Source: Nesterenkonia sp. LB17
GTDB lineage: Bacteria > Actinomycetota > Actinomycetes > Actinomycetales > Micrococcaceae
Reading direction: 5' to 3'
DNA: 64,000 bases
Assembly (NCBI RefSeq): GCF_022565915.1
Contig: NZ_JAJOYX010000002.1
Coordinates: 248,001 to 312,000 of the forward strand
Both the position numbers and the translations under genes were made by a program. The first letter of the stretch is position 1, and every line of letters starts with the position of its first letter. Below, one piece after another: positions 43,366 through 51,725 of the stretch. The notes under the pieces were generated by a model. The model was not told where the DNA came from. It was given only the letters and a program-made list of their open reading frames with translations, and ran no database searches.

Positions 43366-44751
43366 TCACTTCCCGCTGATCTGGCTGTAGTGCTCCAGCG
43401 CCTCCTCGCGCGAGGCCTTGAGGTCCACGATCGGGGCCGCGTACTCGGGGGAGTCCAGCTCCGGGATCCAGGCGCTGACGTAGGTGCCCCTGGGGTCGAA
43501 GCGCTCCCGCTGGCGCTCCGGGTTGAAGATCCGGAAGTACGGGGCGGCGTCCATGCCGCAGCCGGCCACCCACTGCCAGTTCGCCGGGTTGGAGGCGGAA
43601 TCGGCGTCCACCAGCGTGTCCCAGAACCAGGCCTCGCCCTCGCGCCAGTCGATGCCCAGGTTCTTGATCAGCAGGCTCGCCGAGGCCATCCGTACCCGGT
43701 TGTGCATATGCCCGGTCTTCCAGAGCTGCCGCTGGCCGGCGTCCACCCAGGGAAACCCGGTCTGCCCCGTGGCCCAGGCATGGAAGTCCTCGGGCGCGTC
43801 GCGGCGGGACTTCCAGGGGTAGGCGTCGAACTGGGCGCGCAGATTGGTGTGCGGCAGCTGCGGGAAGTGGAAGAGCAGGTGCCAGCAGAACTCGCGCCAG
43901 CCGATCTCGGAGAGGAACTTGTCCACCGCCTCCTCGGTCTGCTGGTGTGCGGCGTCCCACACCTGGCGCGGGCTGAGCTGCCCGAAGCGCAGATAGGGCG
44001 AGATTCGCGAGGTGCCGTCCCCGGCAGGGGCATCCCGGGCGTCGTCGTAGTCCTGGACCTGATGTGCCAGGAACTCGCGCAGCCGCTCGTGGCCCCCGGC
44101 CTCGGTGGGGGTCCAGTTCTCGCGCAGACCACCGGCCCAGTCCGGTCGGGTGGGAAGCAGCTCCCAGTCCTCGAGGTTCCCGGCGCCCAGGGCCAGGGTG
44201 GGGAGTGCGGCTGCCGCATCTTCGAGCGTGCCCAGCGCGGCGGGGCGGGCATGCGGGGTGCCGGGGTCGCGGACGCTGATCTGCTTCCAGAAGGGGGTGT
44301 AGACCTTGTACGGGCCACCGGTGTTGGTCTCCACGGTCCACGGCTCATGCAGCAGCGAGGCGTTGAAGCTCTCCACCTCGATTCCATGCTCGGGCAGCGC
44401 CGCCTTGATCCCGGCGTCCACCGCGCGCTCGGGACCGCCGTAGCGCCGCGACCACTGCACCCTCTGCGCGCCGAGCTCCTGTGCCAGAGCGGGCAGGATC
44501 TCGGCAGGGTCTCCCGCGCGCAGCAGAAGCGGGATGCCCAGTTCGGCGAGATCGGTCGCAAGCGACTCCAGTGCGTGGTGCAGCCACCACTTCACCGCCC
44601 CGCCCAGCGGGCGCACCCCCGGGCTCACCTCGTCCAAGAGATAGAGTGCGACGACGTCGCCCGGGTTCTCCGCGCGCTGGCAGGCGGTGAGCAGTGCTTC
44701 ATGGTCTGCGGTGCGCAGGTCGTCGCGGAACCAGAGGAGCGTGCGGGTCAT
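43366..44751 (-). CDS. phr: Deoxyribodipyrimidine photolyase (cryptochrome/photolyase family)
   Basis: 461 residues from ATG 44751 (MTRTLLWFRDDLRTADHEAL). The upstream open frame runs over a gene on the other strand and is rejected. N-terminal antenna Rossmann-like domain, then the FAD domain: GTSRISPYLRFGQLSPRQVW, EIGWREFCWHLLFHFP, GFPWVDAGQRQLWKTGHMHNR and the Trp-rich AWFWDTLVDADSASNPANWQWVAG typical of class I CPD photolyases. It repairs UV dimers with light. Cytoplasmic; single gene. Confidence 0.95.
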   Translation of the reverse strand: MTRTLLWFRDDLRTADHEALLTACQRAENPGDVVALYLLDEVSPGVRPLGGAVKWWLHHALESLATDLAELGIPLLLRAGDPAEILPALAQELGAQRVQWSRRYGGPERAVDAGIKAALPEHGIEVESFNASLLHEPWTVETNTGGPYKVYTPFWKQISVRDPGTPHARPAALGTLEDAAAALPTLALGAGNLEDWELLPTRPDWAGGLRENWTPTEAGGHERLREFLAHQVQDYDDARDAPAGDGTSRISPYLRFGQLSPRQVWDAAHQQTEEAVDKFLSEIGWREFCWHLLFHFPQLPHTNLRAQFDAYPWKSRRDAPEDFHAWATGQTGFPWVDAGQRQLWKTGHMHNRVRMASASLLIKNLGIDWREGEAWFWDTLVDADSASNPANWQWVAGCGMDAAPYFRIFNPERQRERFDPRGTYVSAWIPELDSPEYAAPIVDLKASREEALEHYSQISGK

Positions 44752-44851
44752 CAGGGCCCTTTCGGGGAAGCGTCGCCGCGCGAGCGGCCGTCCTGGCTGG
44801 CACAGTAGCAGGGGAACCCGCGCGTCAACTGAGCTGGTGAAGGAGATGTCG

Positions 44852-45190
44852 ATGCCTGAAGGTGCACAGTCCGCCGAGGAGTCCGAACGCTGGCTGGTGA
44901 TCAAGGGACGGCGCTGGCGCCGGACAGATCCGGCGCTGCCCGAGGAGCTGGTCGCTGCGCTGAAATCCCACCTGGGCCGCGGCCGATCCGGGGTCGGGGC
45001 GGGCAAGAAGACCGGCGACGACGAGCGGGTGGCCGCCTCTCGCAGGCGGGTCGGCCTGGCCAAGACCGGGCTGGGGGAGCGCGGCCCGTATTGGTGGGAG
45101 CGGCCTGAGGCGCAGCGGATCGCCGCGGCGAAGCAGTCGCTGGCCGAGCTCGAGTCGCTTGACGACCCAGATGAGAGTGCGTCGCAATAA
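44852..45190 (+). CDS. Conserved hypothetical actinobacterial protein
   Basis: 112 residues from ATG 44852, six bases after AAGGAG; ATG 44846 is two codons longer. The conserved-looking cores are RWLVIKGRRWRRTDPALPEEL and RVGLAKTGLGERGPYWWE, a pattern I recognise from a short actinobacterial family, sometimes mislabelled as a Tol biopolymer transporter. Basic, helical, no membrane segment; function unknown. It is divergent from phr. Confidence 0.7.
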   Translation: MPEGAQSAEESERWLVIKGRRWRRTDPALPEELVAALKSHLGRGRSGVGAGKKTGDDERVAASRRRVGLAKTGLGERGPYWWERPEAQRIAAAKQSLAELESLDDPDESASQ

Positions 45191-45230
45191 ATACATTGCA
45201 ATCTCTTTATCTATCTGGTGTGCTGAGGTT

Positions 45231-45569
45231 GTGCGTGACAACCCGGCGGTGATCAGCGCGGCCCAGCTGTTCAAGGTTCTCGGCCACGAGTCGAGGCTCT
45301 GGCTGCTCTGTCTGATCGGTGAGTCTCCGAAGACGGTGAACGAGCTGGTGGCGCTGACCGCGATGTCTCAACCGCTGGTCTCCCAGCATCTGCGGACGCT
45401 CAAGCAGGCGGGTCTTGTGCTGGCCGATCGGCATGGCCGAGAGATCGAGCATCGGCTCGCCGATGAGCATGTCTCCCATGTGATCGCCGACGCGATCGCG
45501 CACGCACAGGAACCCGTACCCCAGCGATCGGCGGCCGAATCCGCCGCGAAGGAGCATCATCATGACTGA
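45231..45569 (+). CDS. ArsR/SmtB-family metal-type regulator
   Basis: 112 residues from GTG 45231 (VRDNPAVISAAQLF); the exact start is uncertain. Winged helix: KVLGHESRLWLLCLIG, TVNELVALTAMSQPLVSQHLRTLKQAGLV, ADRHGREIEHRLAD. The C-terminus ends in KEHHHD, and DEHVSHVIADAIAHAQ near the end carries His residues of the kind that form a zinc site between subunits. It overlaps the His-rich peptide gene by 8 bp, so zinc or another metal is the likely signal. An AT-rich stretch (45187-45215) before it probably holds its promoter and operator. Confidence 0.88.
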   Translation: MRDNPAVISAAQLFKVLGHESRLWLLCLIGESPKTVNELVALTAMSQPLVSQHLRTLKQAGLVLADRHGREIEHRLADEHVSHVIADAIAHAQEPVPQRSAAESAAKEHHHD

Positions 45570-45729
45570 GAACCCTACCGCCGAGCACAAGACTGCTGAG
45601 CACAACCACCACGACCACGCCCACGGCGAGGACTGCGGGCATGAGGCCGTGGAGCACGGTGACCACGTGGACTACGTCCACGACGGCCACCGCCATGCAG
45701 CTCATGGCGACCACTACGACGAGCACTGA
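45562..45729 (+). CDS. His-rich metal-binding peptide, 55 residues
   Basis: MTENPTAEHKTAEHNHHDHA begins a 55-residue protein with 14 His, many Asp/Glu and a single Cys in GEDCGHEAVEHGDH, followed by VDYVHDGHRHAAHGDHYDEH. It has no membrane helix. It starts within the last codons of the ArsR gene (8-bp overlap). A zinc-buffering or metal-sensing partner is the likely role. Similar short proteins occur in related actinobacteria beside ArsR/Zur-type genes. It is too short for most gene finders but is clearly coding. Confidence 0.8.
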   Translation: MTENPTAEHKTAEHNHHDHAHGEDCGHEAVEHGDHVDYVHDGHRHAAHGDHYDEH

Positions 45730-45808
45730 GTCTCGACCGGCACTGAGTCTCGACCAGCGCTGAGTCTCGACTGGCACTGAGTCTGAACCGGCACTGAGTC
45801 TGAGCCGG
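45724..45808 (+). repeat. Five tandem 17-bp repeats overlapping a stop codon
   Basis: Units CACTGAGTCTCGACCGG (45724), then at 45741, 45758, 45775 and 45792, each 17 bp with one to four changes. The first contains the TGA stop of the His-rich peptide. The array runs into the gap before the terminator of the convergent aldehyde dehydrogenase. A sixth unit is not recognisable. Confidence 0.9.
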
Positions 45809-45836
45809 TGGCTCTCGTCCGCCGCGCGAAGGCAGA

Positions 45837-45868
45837 AGAGGGAGCCCCCGATCATGGCGGCTCCCTCT
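45837..45868. terminator. Hairpin between His-rich peptide gene and aldehyde dehydrogenase gene
   Basis: AGAGGGAGCC (45837-45846) pairs perfectly with GGCTCCCTCT (45859-45868) around a 12-base loop. It lies between convergent genes and probably terminates both. Confidence 0.75.
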
Positions 45869-45900
45869 CCGCTCGCGTCCGTTCCTTAACGGAGGAGGCG

Positions 45901-47310
45901 CTACTGGCTGATCACGTGCGGCTGGGCGACCTCCTTCAGGCCTGCCACGCCGAACTCCATCCCGAAGCCGGATTCGCGGGCTCCGCCGAAGGGGATCCGC
46001 GGGTCCACGGCGCCGTGCTTGTTGATCCAGGTGGTGCCGGCCACCAGCCGCGCCGCCACCTCGATCGCCCGGTCGGTGTCCGCTGACCACACCGAGGAGC
46101 CCAGGGCCTCATCCAGAGCGTTGGCCCATTCGATGGCCTGATCCAGATCGGTGTACTTGATGATCGGCAGCGCCGGACCGAACTGCTCCTGAACCACCAG
46201 CGGGTTCTGCGGGTCGATGTCGGCCACCAGGGTGGTCGGATAGAAATTTCCGGGGGCGTGAGCGTCGGGGTCGCCGCCGAGCAGCACCCGCGCGCCGGAG
46301 TCCTTGGCGGCCCGCACCAGCCGGTCCACGATCTCCCACTGCGCGCGGTTCTGCAGCGGACCGAGCACATTCTGCTCCTCGAGACCGATGCCCATCGGCA
46401 TGGTCTTGGCGACGTCGACCAGGGCGTCACAGACCTGCGCGTAGATCGATTCCGGGACATAGAGCCGCTTGAGCGCCGCGCAGGTCTGCCCGGTGTTGAT
46501 GAACGCGCCCCAGAAGATCCCTTCGGCGAGCGCCCGCGGGTCGGCGTCGTCCAGCACGATCCCAGCGTCGTTGCCGCCGAGCTCCATCGTCATCCGCTTC
46601 ATGGTGTCCGAGGCAGCCTTCACGATGGACTTGCCGGTCTCCGTGGAGCCGGTGAACATGATCTTCGCGACATCCGGGTGCCGGGAGAGCCGATCCCCGA
46701 TATCACCGCGGCCGGGAACGGCGATGAGCACATCGGCCGGCAGTGCAGAGTTGAGCACCTCCACCAGGGCGAGCACGCTCAGCGGGGTGTAGCCGCTGGG
46801 CTTGATCACCACGGTGTTGCCCATCCGCAGGCTCGGCGCGATCTGCCAGATCGAGATCATCATCGGCCAGTTCCACGGACCGATGGCCCCGACGACGCCG
46901 AGCGGACGATAGTGCAGGATTGCGCGGCCGGACTCGTCGTCGACGACCACCTCGGGCTCCAGCGGAAGGTCCGCGGTGGTGCGCAGCCAGGCCACGCAGG
47001 CGCCGACCTCGAAGCGGGCGTTGGGTCCGTTCAGCGGCTTGCCCTGCTCCCGGGAGAGCAGCCTCGCCAGTTCCTCGGCGTGGGCCTCCACCGCGTCGGC
47101 GGCCGCGTGCAGAGCCTGTCTGCGCGAGTCCTCGCCGGTGGCGGCCCAGCCTGGCTGGGCTGCGAGTGCCCTTGCGACGGCGGCATCGAGGTCCTCGGCG
47201 GTGGCCTGCGGGGCGAAGCCCACCCGTTCACCGGTGGCAGGATCGAGGATCTCTCGCCCATCTTCGGGATCCTGGACGCGGTCAAGAAGGTCGGTGGTCT
47301 GGGTGCTCAT
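45901..47310 (-). CDS. NAD(P)-dependent aldehyde dehydrogenase
   Basis: 469 residues of the ALDH superfamily. Cofactor and active-site blocks are GPWNWPMMISIWQIAPSL, KPSGYTPLS, FTGSTETGKSIV, MTMELGGNDAGIVLDDAD (general-base Glu) and NTGQTCAALKRLYV (nucleophile Cys). It is divergent from an amine oxidase gene and shares the operator at 47959, so its substrate is probably the aldehyde made by that oxidase, for example an arylacetaldehyde. The ATG overlaps the stop of a small membrane gene upstream (ATGA). Confidence 0.93.
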   Translation of the reverse strand: MSTQTTDLLDRVQDPEDGREILDPATGERVGFAPQATAEDLDAAVARALAAQPGWAATGEDSRRQALHAAADAVEAHAEELARLLSREQGKPLNGPNARFEVGACVAWLRTTADLPLEPEVVVDDESGRAILHYRPLGVVGAIGPWNWPMMISIWQIAPSLRMGNTVVIKPSGYTPLSVLALVEVLNSALPADVLIAVPGRGDIGDRLSRHPDVAKIMFTGSTETGKSIVKAASDTMKRMTMELGGNDAGIVLDDADPRALAEGIFWGAFINTGQTCAALKRLYVPESIYAQVCDALVDVAKTMPMGIGLEEQNVLGPLQNRAQWEIVDRLVRAAKDSGARVLLGGDPDAHAPGNFYPTTLVADIDPQNPLVVQEQFGPALPIIKYTDLDQAIEWANALDEALGSSVWSADTDRAIEVAARLVAGTTWINKHGAVDPRIPFGGARESGFGMEFGVAGLKEVAQPHVISQ

Positions 47311-47918
47311 CGGGTGACTCCTTTGTCAGTGGCGGATGGTGCTGTGATCAGAATGGGCCCGCCCGTGCGCCTGGATGTTGACTCCGCGTGCAGGGCTCTT
47401 CTGCCTGCCTGCATGCTCGGCGTACCGCCGTCTCGTCGCCGCAGCACGATCAGTGCCGCGACTGCCAAGACGATCTCCATGGCTGCCAGACCGGAGGCCA
47501 GAGGCAGCAGCACGTGGTGGAAGAGTTCTGCGGGGGTTCCTGAGCTGGTGGTGGCCGCCCCGGCATCCGGGGCGACGCCGGCCGCCACGCTGCTGGTCGG
47601 ACCGTGGGGATGGCCCGCCACGAGCGCCTCGTCGGCAGAAGTCAGAACCGCAGGTTCAGGGTGACCCGGTTCAGGCCCGGCGATCACCCAGAGGTGCATG
47701 CCCAGCATGCTGGCGTTCATCGCGGCGATCGTGATCCAGGAGCGCGGACTGGGAACTCGCCAGAGGTGTCCGGCACACGGCAGGCAGATGATGGCCATGA
47801 CGGCCATCGCCAGGGCCCAGCCGAGGTGGGGTCCGTGGCTGAGCATCAGCAGGTGCAGCAGGCCCGAGAGGGCGGCGCCACCGGCCGCCGCCCTGCGGAT
47901 CATGGTCATCTTTTCCAT
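47307..47918 (-). CDS. Membrane protein with four helices (unknown)
   Basis: 203 residues from ATG 47918, preceded by GAAGGG; an upstream in-frame start near the operator is less likely. About four helices (11-30, 32-50, 60-78, 130-155) separated by a His/Ala/Gly-rich extracytoplasmic loop (AGHPHGPTSSVAAGV). HLLMLSHGPHLGW and AELFHHVLLPLASGLAAMEI add membrane His residues. I do not recognise the family. It is cotranscribed with the aldehyde dehydrogenase and divergent from a copper amine oxidase; a copper-related role is a guess based on the His residues. Confidence 0.65.
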   Translation of the reverse strand: MEKMTMIRRAAAGGAALSGLLHLLMLSHGPHLGWALAMAVMAIICLPCAGHLWRVPSPRSWITIAAMNASMLGMHLWVIAGPEPGHPEPAVLTSADEALVAGHPHGPTSSVAAGVAPDAGAATTSSGTPAELFHHVLLPLASGLAAMEIVLAVAALIVLRRRDGGTPSMQAGRRALHAESTSRRTGGPILITAPSATDKGVTR

Positions 47919-47958
47919 CTGACCCTTCCGAACCCATGTGAGATGTGTCATATTTATT

Positions 47959-47976
47959 GTTGAGCGTGCGCTCAAC
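47959..47976. promoter_or_regulatory. Palindromic operator before the amine oxidase gene
   Basis: GTTGAGCG-TG-CGCTCAAC, perfect 8-bp arms, lies between the membrane/ALDH genes and the amine oxidase ATG. Its core TTGAGC-N4-GCTCAA recurs at 51726-51741, before the AraC/permease genes. A TetR gene at 50049-50666 is the likely reader. Confidence 0.8.
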
Positions 47977-47992
47977 TATAAGGAGGATCACC

Positions 47993-50008
47993 ATGGCTGA
48001 CAAGACCCCAGACCAGCAGGACCGCCACCCCCTGACGCCCCTCTCGGTCTCCGAGATCGACGCGATGCGAAGCGTCTTGGAGCGCGAATCGCTGCTGAAC
48101 GATGCGACCCGCATCTCCTACGTGACGCTGCGCGAACCCGCCAAGCACGACGTCATGGCCTGGACGCCCGGGGTGCATCTGCCGCGGGAGGTGGCGCTGC
48201 TGCTCACCGACCTGAACACGCTGACACTGACCGAGCTCGTGCTGGACCTGGATCGTGAGGCCATCGTGGCGCGCCGCGACGTCGACGCCGTGGAGAAGGG
48301 ATCCGCGCCGAGCTTCGACGAGGACCTCGCCGGCGCGGACCCGATCGTGAAGGCTGATCCGCGCTGGGTCGAGGCGATCGCGAAGCGCGGCGTGACCGAT
48401 CTGGACAAGGTCGTCGTCGTCGGGCTCTCCGCCGGGATCTTCGGCTACGCCGATGAGGTCGGTGTGCGGATGGTCCGCGCGCTCGCCTTCCGCCAGGACT
48501 ACCCCAGCGATTCGATCTGGGCGCATCCGATCGACGGAGTGGTCGCCCACGTGGACCTGACCCACAAGAAGGTCCTGCGTGTGGTCGAGACCGAGGTCAT
48601 GCACGTGCCGGAGGAGTCCGGTGACTACCTGGACCCTGCCGTGCGCGGTGAACACCGCACCTCGCTGAAGCCGATCTCCATCACCCAGCCCGAAGGCGTC
48701 AGCTTCAGCCTCCAGGACGGGGTGCTCGCCTGGGAGAACTGGAAGGTCCGGGTCGGGTTCAACGGCCGCGAAGGCCTGACGCTGCACCAGCTGAGCTTCC
48801 ACGACCACGGCGTGGACAGGCCCATCCTCTATCGCGGCTCGATCGCCGAGATGGTGGTCAACTACGGCGACCCCTCGCCCTCCCACGCCTGGCAGAACTA
48901 CTTCGACGTCGGGGAGTACCAGTTCGGCCGGCTCGCCAACGCGCTGGAGCTCGGCTGCGACTGCAAGGGTGAGATCACCTACGTGGACGCCGTCGTCGTC
49001 GATGACCACGGCCAGCCCAGGACGCTGCCCAACGCGATCTGCATCCACGAGGAGGACTACGGCATCCTCTGGAAGCACACCGACGACTTCTCCGGCACCA
49101 GCGAGGTCCGCCGCCAGCGCCGCCTCGTGGTGTCCTTCTTCGTCACCGTGGGCAACTACGACTATGGCTTCTACTGGTACCTCTATCTGGACGGAAAGAT
49201 CGAGCTCGAGTCCAAGGCCACCGGCATCGTCTTCACCTCCGGGATGCCCTCGCCCGACTACCCCTACGCCACGCAGCTCGCCCCGGGCCTGGGCGGGCCG
49301 GTCCACCAGCACCTCTTCTGCGCGAGGCTGGACATGACCGTGGACGGGATCAGCAACTCCGTCGATGAGATCGACGCCGTCAGGGTGCCCACCAGCGAGG
49401 AGAATCCCTGGGGCAACGCCTTCACCCGCAGCTTCACCCGGCTGCGCTCGGAGAAGGAGGCCGTCCGCGATGCCAAGGGGTCGGTGGGTCGGGTCTGGCA
49501 GATCAGCAGTGCGGAGAAGACCAACCGAGTCGGGGCCCCCACCTCCTATCTGCTGCATCCCGAGGAGAGTCCCACCCTCTTGGCGGCTGAAGACTCCTCG
49601 ATCCGGCGCCGCGCCGCCTTCGCCGGGCACCATCTGTGGGTCACCCAGCATCACCCCGATGAGCAGTTCCCCGCGGGGGATCAGGTCAACCTCAATCCTG
49701 GATTCGGCGGCCTGTCCAGCTACATCGAGCAGGACCGGTCCCTGGAGGGACAGGATCTGGTGCTGTGGCACACCTTCGGGCTGACCCATTTCCCGCGCAC
49801 CGAGGACTGGCCGATCATGCCGGTGGACTATGCCGGGTTCAAGCTCACGCCTTACGGCTTCTTCGACCGCAACCCGACCCTGGACGTGCCACCGGAGACC
49901 TCCGGACACTGCGCCACCGGGGAGTCCGGCGTCGCGGGGGAGTCGGGCGTCGCGGGGGAGTCGGGAGAATCCGGGCAGGAGAAGTCCTGCGGGTGCGGCT
50001 GCAGCTGA
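47993..50008 (+). CDS. Copper-containing primary amine oxidase (TPQ)
   Basis: 671 residues; AAGGAGG lies six bases before the ATG. It oxidises primary amines to aldehydes, NH3 and H2O2. Tyr389 in GNYDYG is the precursor of the topaquinone cofactor, Asp305 in YFDVGEYQFG the catalytic base, and His438, His440 and His599 the copper ligands; all are offset by +7 from my recollection of Arthrobacter globiformis phenylethylamine oxidase. The C-terminus has GESGVA repeats and a SCGCGCS tail absent from the usual end of the family as I know it. The neighbours (ALDH, permease, homoprotocatechuate genes) point to phenethylamine or tyramine. Confidence 0.95.
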   Translation: MADKTPDQQDRHPLTPLSVSEIDAMRSVLERESLLNDATRISYVTLREPAKHDVMAWTPGVHLPREVALLLTDLNTLTLTELVLDLDREAIVARRDVDAVEKGSAPSFDEDLAGADPIVKADPRWVEAIAKRGVTDLDKVVVVGLSAGIFGYADEVGVRMVRALAFRQDYPSDSIWAHPIDGVVAHVDLTHKKVLRVVETEVMHVPEESGDYLDPAVRGEHRTSLKPISITQPEGVSFSLQDGVLAWENWKVRVGFNGREGLTLHQLSFHDHGVDRPILYRGSIAEMVVNYGDPSPSHAWQNYFDVGEYQFGRLANALELGCDCKGEITYVDAVVVDDHGQPRTLPNAICIHEEDYGILWKHTDDFSGTSEVRRQRRLVVSFFVTVGNYDYGFYWYLYLDGKIELESKATGIVFTSGMPSPDYPYATQLAPGLGGPVHQHLFCARLDMTVDGISNSVDEIDAVRVPTSEENPWGNAFTRSFTRLRSEKEAVRDAKGSVGRVWQISSAEKTNRVGAPTSYLLHPEESPTLLAAEDSSIRRRAAFAGHHLWVTQHHPDEQFPAGDQVNLNPGFGGLSSYIEQDRSLEGQDLVLWHTFGLTHFPRTEDWPIMPVDYAGFKLTPYGFFDRNPTLDVPPETSGHCATGESGVAGESGVAGESGESGQEKSCGCGCS

Positions 50009-50048
50009 GCTGACCTGCTCTTCCGCCCGGACCTGACGTGGGAGTCCG

Positions 50049-50666
50049 TCAGAGCTCGACGGCGGCGCGGCCAGCTTGGGTGAGCCAGGAGGAGAGGCAG
50101 TGGCGGACAGTCCGCCACTGCCTCTGCGTGTCTGCCAGCGGGGTGCGCAGCGCGCATTCCACCTGGAGCCCGGTGATCAGCACCATGAGCACATCGGCGA
50201 TCTCCTCGACCGGCGCAGCGGCGGTGAGCTCCCCGGCGTCGATCGCCTCGCTCAGGTGGTCGGTGATCTGCTGGCGCCATTTCACTCCCACCTCGGTCTG
50301 GAACTGACCCAGCGCCGGCTTGGAGGAGGCGCGGCCCCAGAAGTTGGTGACGATCAGCGCCTCACGCTCGGTCTCCTCGCCGACCGGAAGGACCTCTTCG
50401 AGCAGGGCCATCAGTGCGCGCAGTCCTGAATGGCACCCGACCCCCTCGGTGATCCGCGTGTTGGTCCGCTCGAAGATCAGCGTGAAGGCCCGAAAGACGA
50501 CGTCGTCGAACCCGGAGAAGTAGTGCCAGAGCGATCCGGTGGAGACGCCCAGCTCCGTGGCGACGGCGCGGGAGGTCGCAGCCTCGAGGCCGTCGCGATC
50601 GGCGATGCGCAGATAGGTCCGCACGATCTGCTGGCGGCGGTCTTCACGATCGATCTTCTTCGGCAT
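50049..50666 (-). CDS. TetR family regulator (BetI-like) of the amine region
   Basis: 205 residues from ATG 50666, nine bases after GGGAG. N-terminal helix-turn-helix: ATSRAVATELGVSTGSLWHYF. The C-terminal domain has the BetI-type pattern ADVLMVLITGLQVE. It lies 28 bp after the AraC gene on the same strand. Two matching TTGAGC-N4-GCTCAA palindromes at the two divergent promoters of the region are likely operators. The last 25 codons contain a 33-bp perfect palindrome, encoding QRQWRTVRHC. Confidence 0.88.
   Translation of the reverse strand: MPKKIDREDRRQQIVRTYLRIADRDGLEAATSRAVATELGVSTGSLWHYFSGFDDVVFRAFTLIFERTNTRITEGVGCHSGLRALMALLEEVLPVGEETEREALIVTNFWGRASSKPALGQFQTEVGVKWRQQITDHLSEAIDAGELTAAAPVEEIADVLMVLITGLQVECALRTPLADTQRQWRTVRHCLSSWLTQAGRAAVEL
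50093..50125. repeat. 33-bp near-perfect palindrome inside the TetR coding sequence
   Basis: Arms AGAGGCAGTGGCGGAC (50093-50108) and GTCCGCCACTGCCTCT (50110-50125) are exact reverse complements around a single A. It lies 44-76 bases before the TetR stop, within the coding frame. Confidence 0.85.
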
Positions 50667-50693
50667 GAGCTGATTCTCCCGCATCGTGCGCGC

Positions 50694-51692
50694 TCAGGCG
50701 GCCAGTGACCCCCCGGCCAGGCGCTGACGCCGGTACACGCTCGGGGACTCTCCGTACTCGGCCTTGAACAGCCGGGAGAAGTGCGCCGCGTCATGGAGTC
50801 CCCAGCGCCCCGCCACCCAGGAGACCGGTCGCTGCGCGTAGATCGGATCCACCAGATCTCGGCGGATGTGTTCCAGCCTCCGCGCCCGGATCCAGGCGGA
50901 GATCGTCTCGCCCTCCTCCGCGAAGATCGTGTACAGGTAGCGCAGCGAGACGAAGTGGGCCGCGGCGATCGATGCCGGGGTCATCGTCTCATCACCCAGG
51001 TGGTTCAGGATGTACTCGCGGATCTCCCGATGCAGGCTTCCGGTGGGGGAGCTGGGTCCGCCGCTGCGGGTGTCGAGCTCATGGGCGAGCATGGTCACCA
51101 TCAGATCCAGCGCGGAATGGACCAGCCGGGCACCATAGGCTCCGGGCAGCTGCTCGATGCTGTTGCACAGCTCGACGAAGAACGGGTTGATCAGTCGTCC
51201 GAAGCCCCGGTCGCTGGAGAAGCAGGTCGCGGTGACTCGGGCGATCTGTTCCGCCGTGAGCTCCACCGGCTCCCGCGGAATCACCATCACCATGGTCCGG
51301 CTGGGCTCCGGGAAGTGCAGGGCGTAGGGGCGGTGGGTGTCATAGATGGCCAGGTCCCCGGGGCCCAGTTCGGCGCGGCGGCCATCCTGCTCCAGGATGC
51401 CGCGGCCGGAGAGCTGCAGGCTGAGCTTGTAGAACTGGGAATCGTCCTTGGAGATCAGCTTCGGTGTGCGGCGCACCGTGTGGGCCGTGGTGAGCAGCTC
51501 GTAGACCCCCACGCCGTCAACGGCAGAGCTGCGGATGTGTCCGGCGAAGGTGGTGCCCGGCTTCGCCTGGATCTCCAGCGGCACGACGGCGGCTGCGATG
51601 GCCTCGCGCCACGTCGCGAGATCGGAGGCCGGGAGGGGCAGGTCAGGGGAGAGCGGCTCGAGATCGGCGTTCGTCGTGTTGATCGTGTGCAT
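50694..51692 (-). CDS. AraC family activator (FeaR-like)
   Basis: 332 residues from ATG 51692, five bases after AGGAG; a GTG upstream lacks this site. The N-terminal cupin-like sensor (YKLSLQLSGRGILEQDGR, LAIYDTHRPYALHF) is of the AraC_binding_2 type found in FeaR, which activates amine oxidase genes in E. coli. The C-terminal pair of helix-turn-helix motifs is TPASIAAAHFVSLRYLYTIF and GRWGLHDAAHFSRLFKAEYG. An aromatic aldehyde or acid inducer is likely. It lies between the palindrome at 51726 and the TetR gene. Confidence 0.9.
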   Translation of the reverse strand: MHTINTTNADLEPLSPDLPLPASDLATWREAIAAAVVPLEIQAKPGTTFAGHIRSSAVDGVGVYELLTTAHTVRRTPKLISKDDSQFYKLSLQLSGRGILEQDGRRAELGPGDLAIYDTHRPYALHFPEPSRTMVMVIPREPVELTAEQIARVTATCFSSDRGFGRLINPFFVELCNSIEQLPGAYGARLVHSALDLMVTMLAHELDTRSGGPSSPTGSLHREIREYILNHLGDETMTPASIAAAHFVSLRYLYTIFAEEGETISAWIRARRLEHIRRDLVDPIYAQRPVSWVAGRWGLHDAAHFSRLFKAEYGESPSVYRRQRLAGGSLAA

Positions 51693-51725
51693 CGTCGCTC
51701 CTGTGCAGGGGTTCACACCAGGTTA

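Noticed and set aside
44752-45201. N-terminal extension of the photolyase frame
   Set aside because: The photolyase family starts at MTRTLLWFRDD; the extension lies over a divergent gene.
45724-45808. CRISPR array
   Set aside because: Repeats are 17 bp with no spacers and no cas genes; it is a simple tandem repeat.
47972-49909. 645-codon minus-strand frame opposite the amine oxidase
   Set aside because: Composition is that of a shadow frame, with no recognisable motif; the amine oxidase has all catalytic residues.
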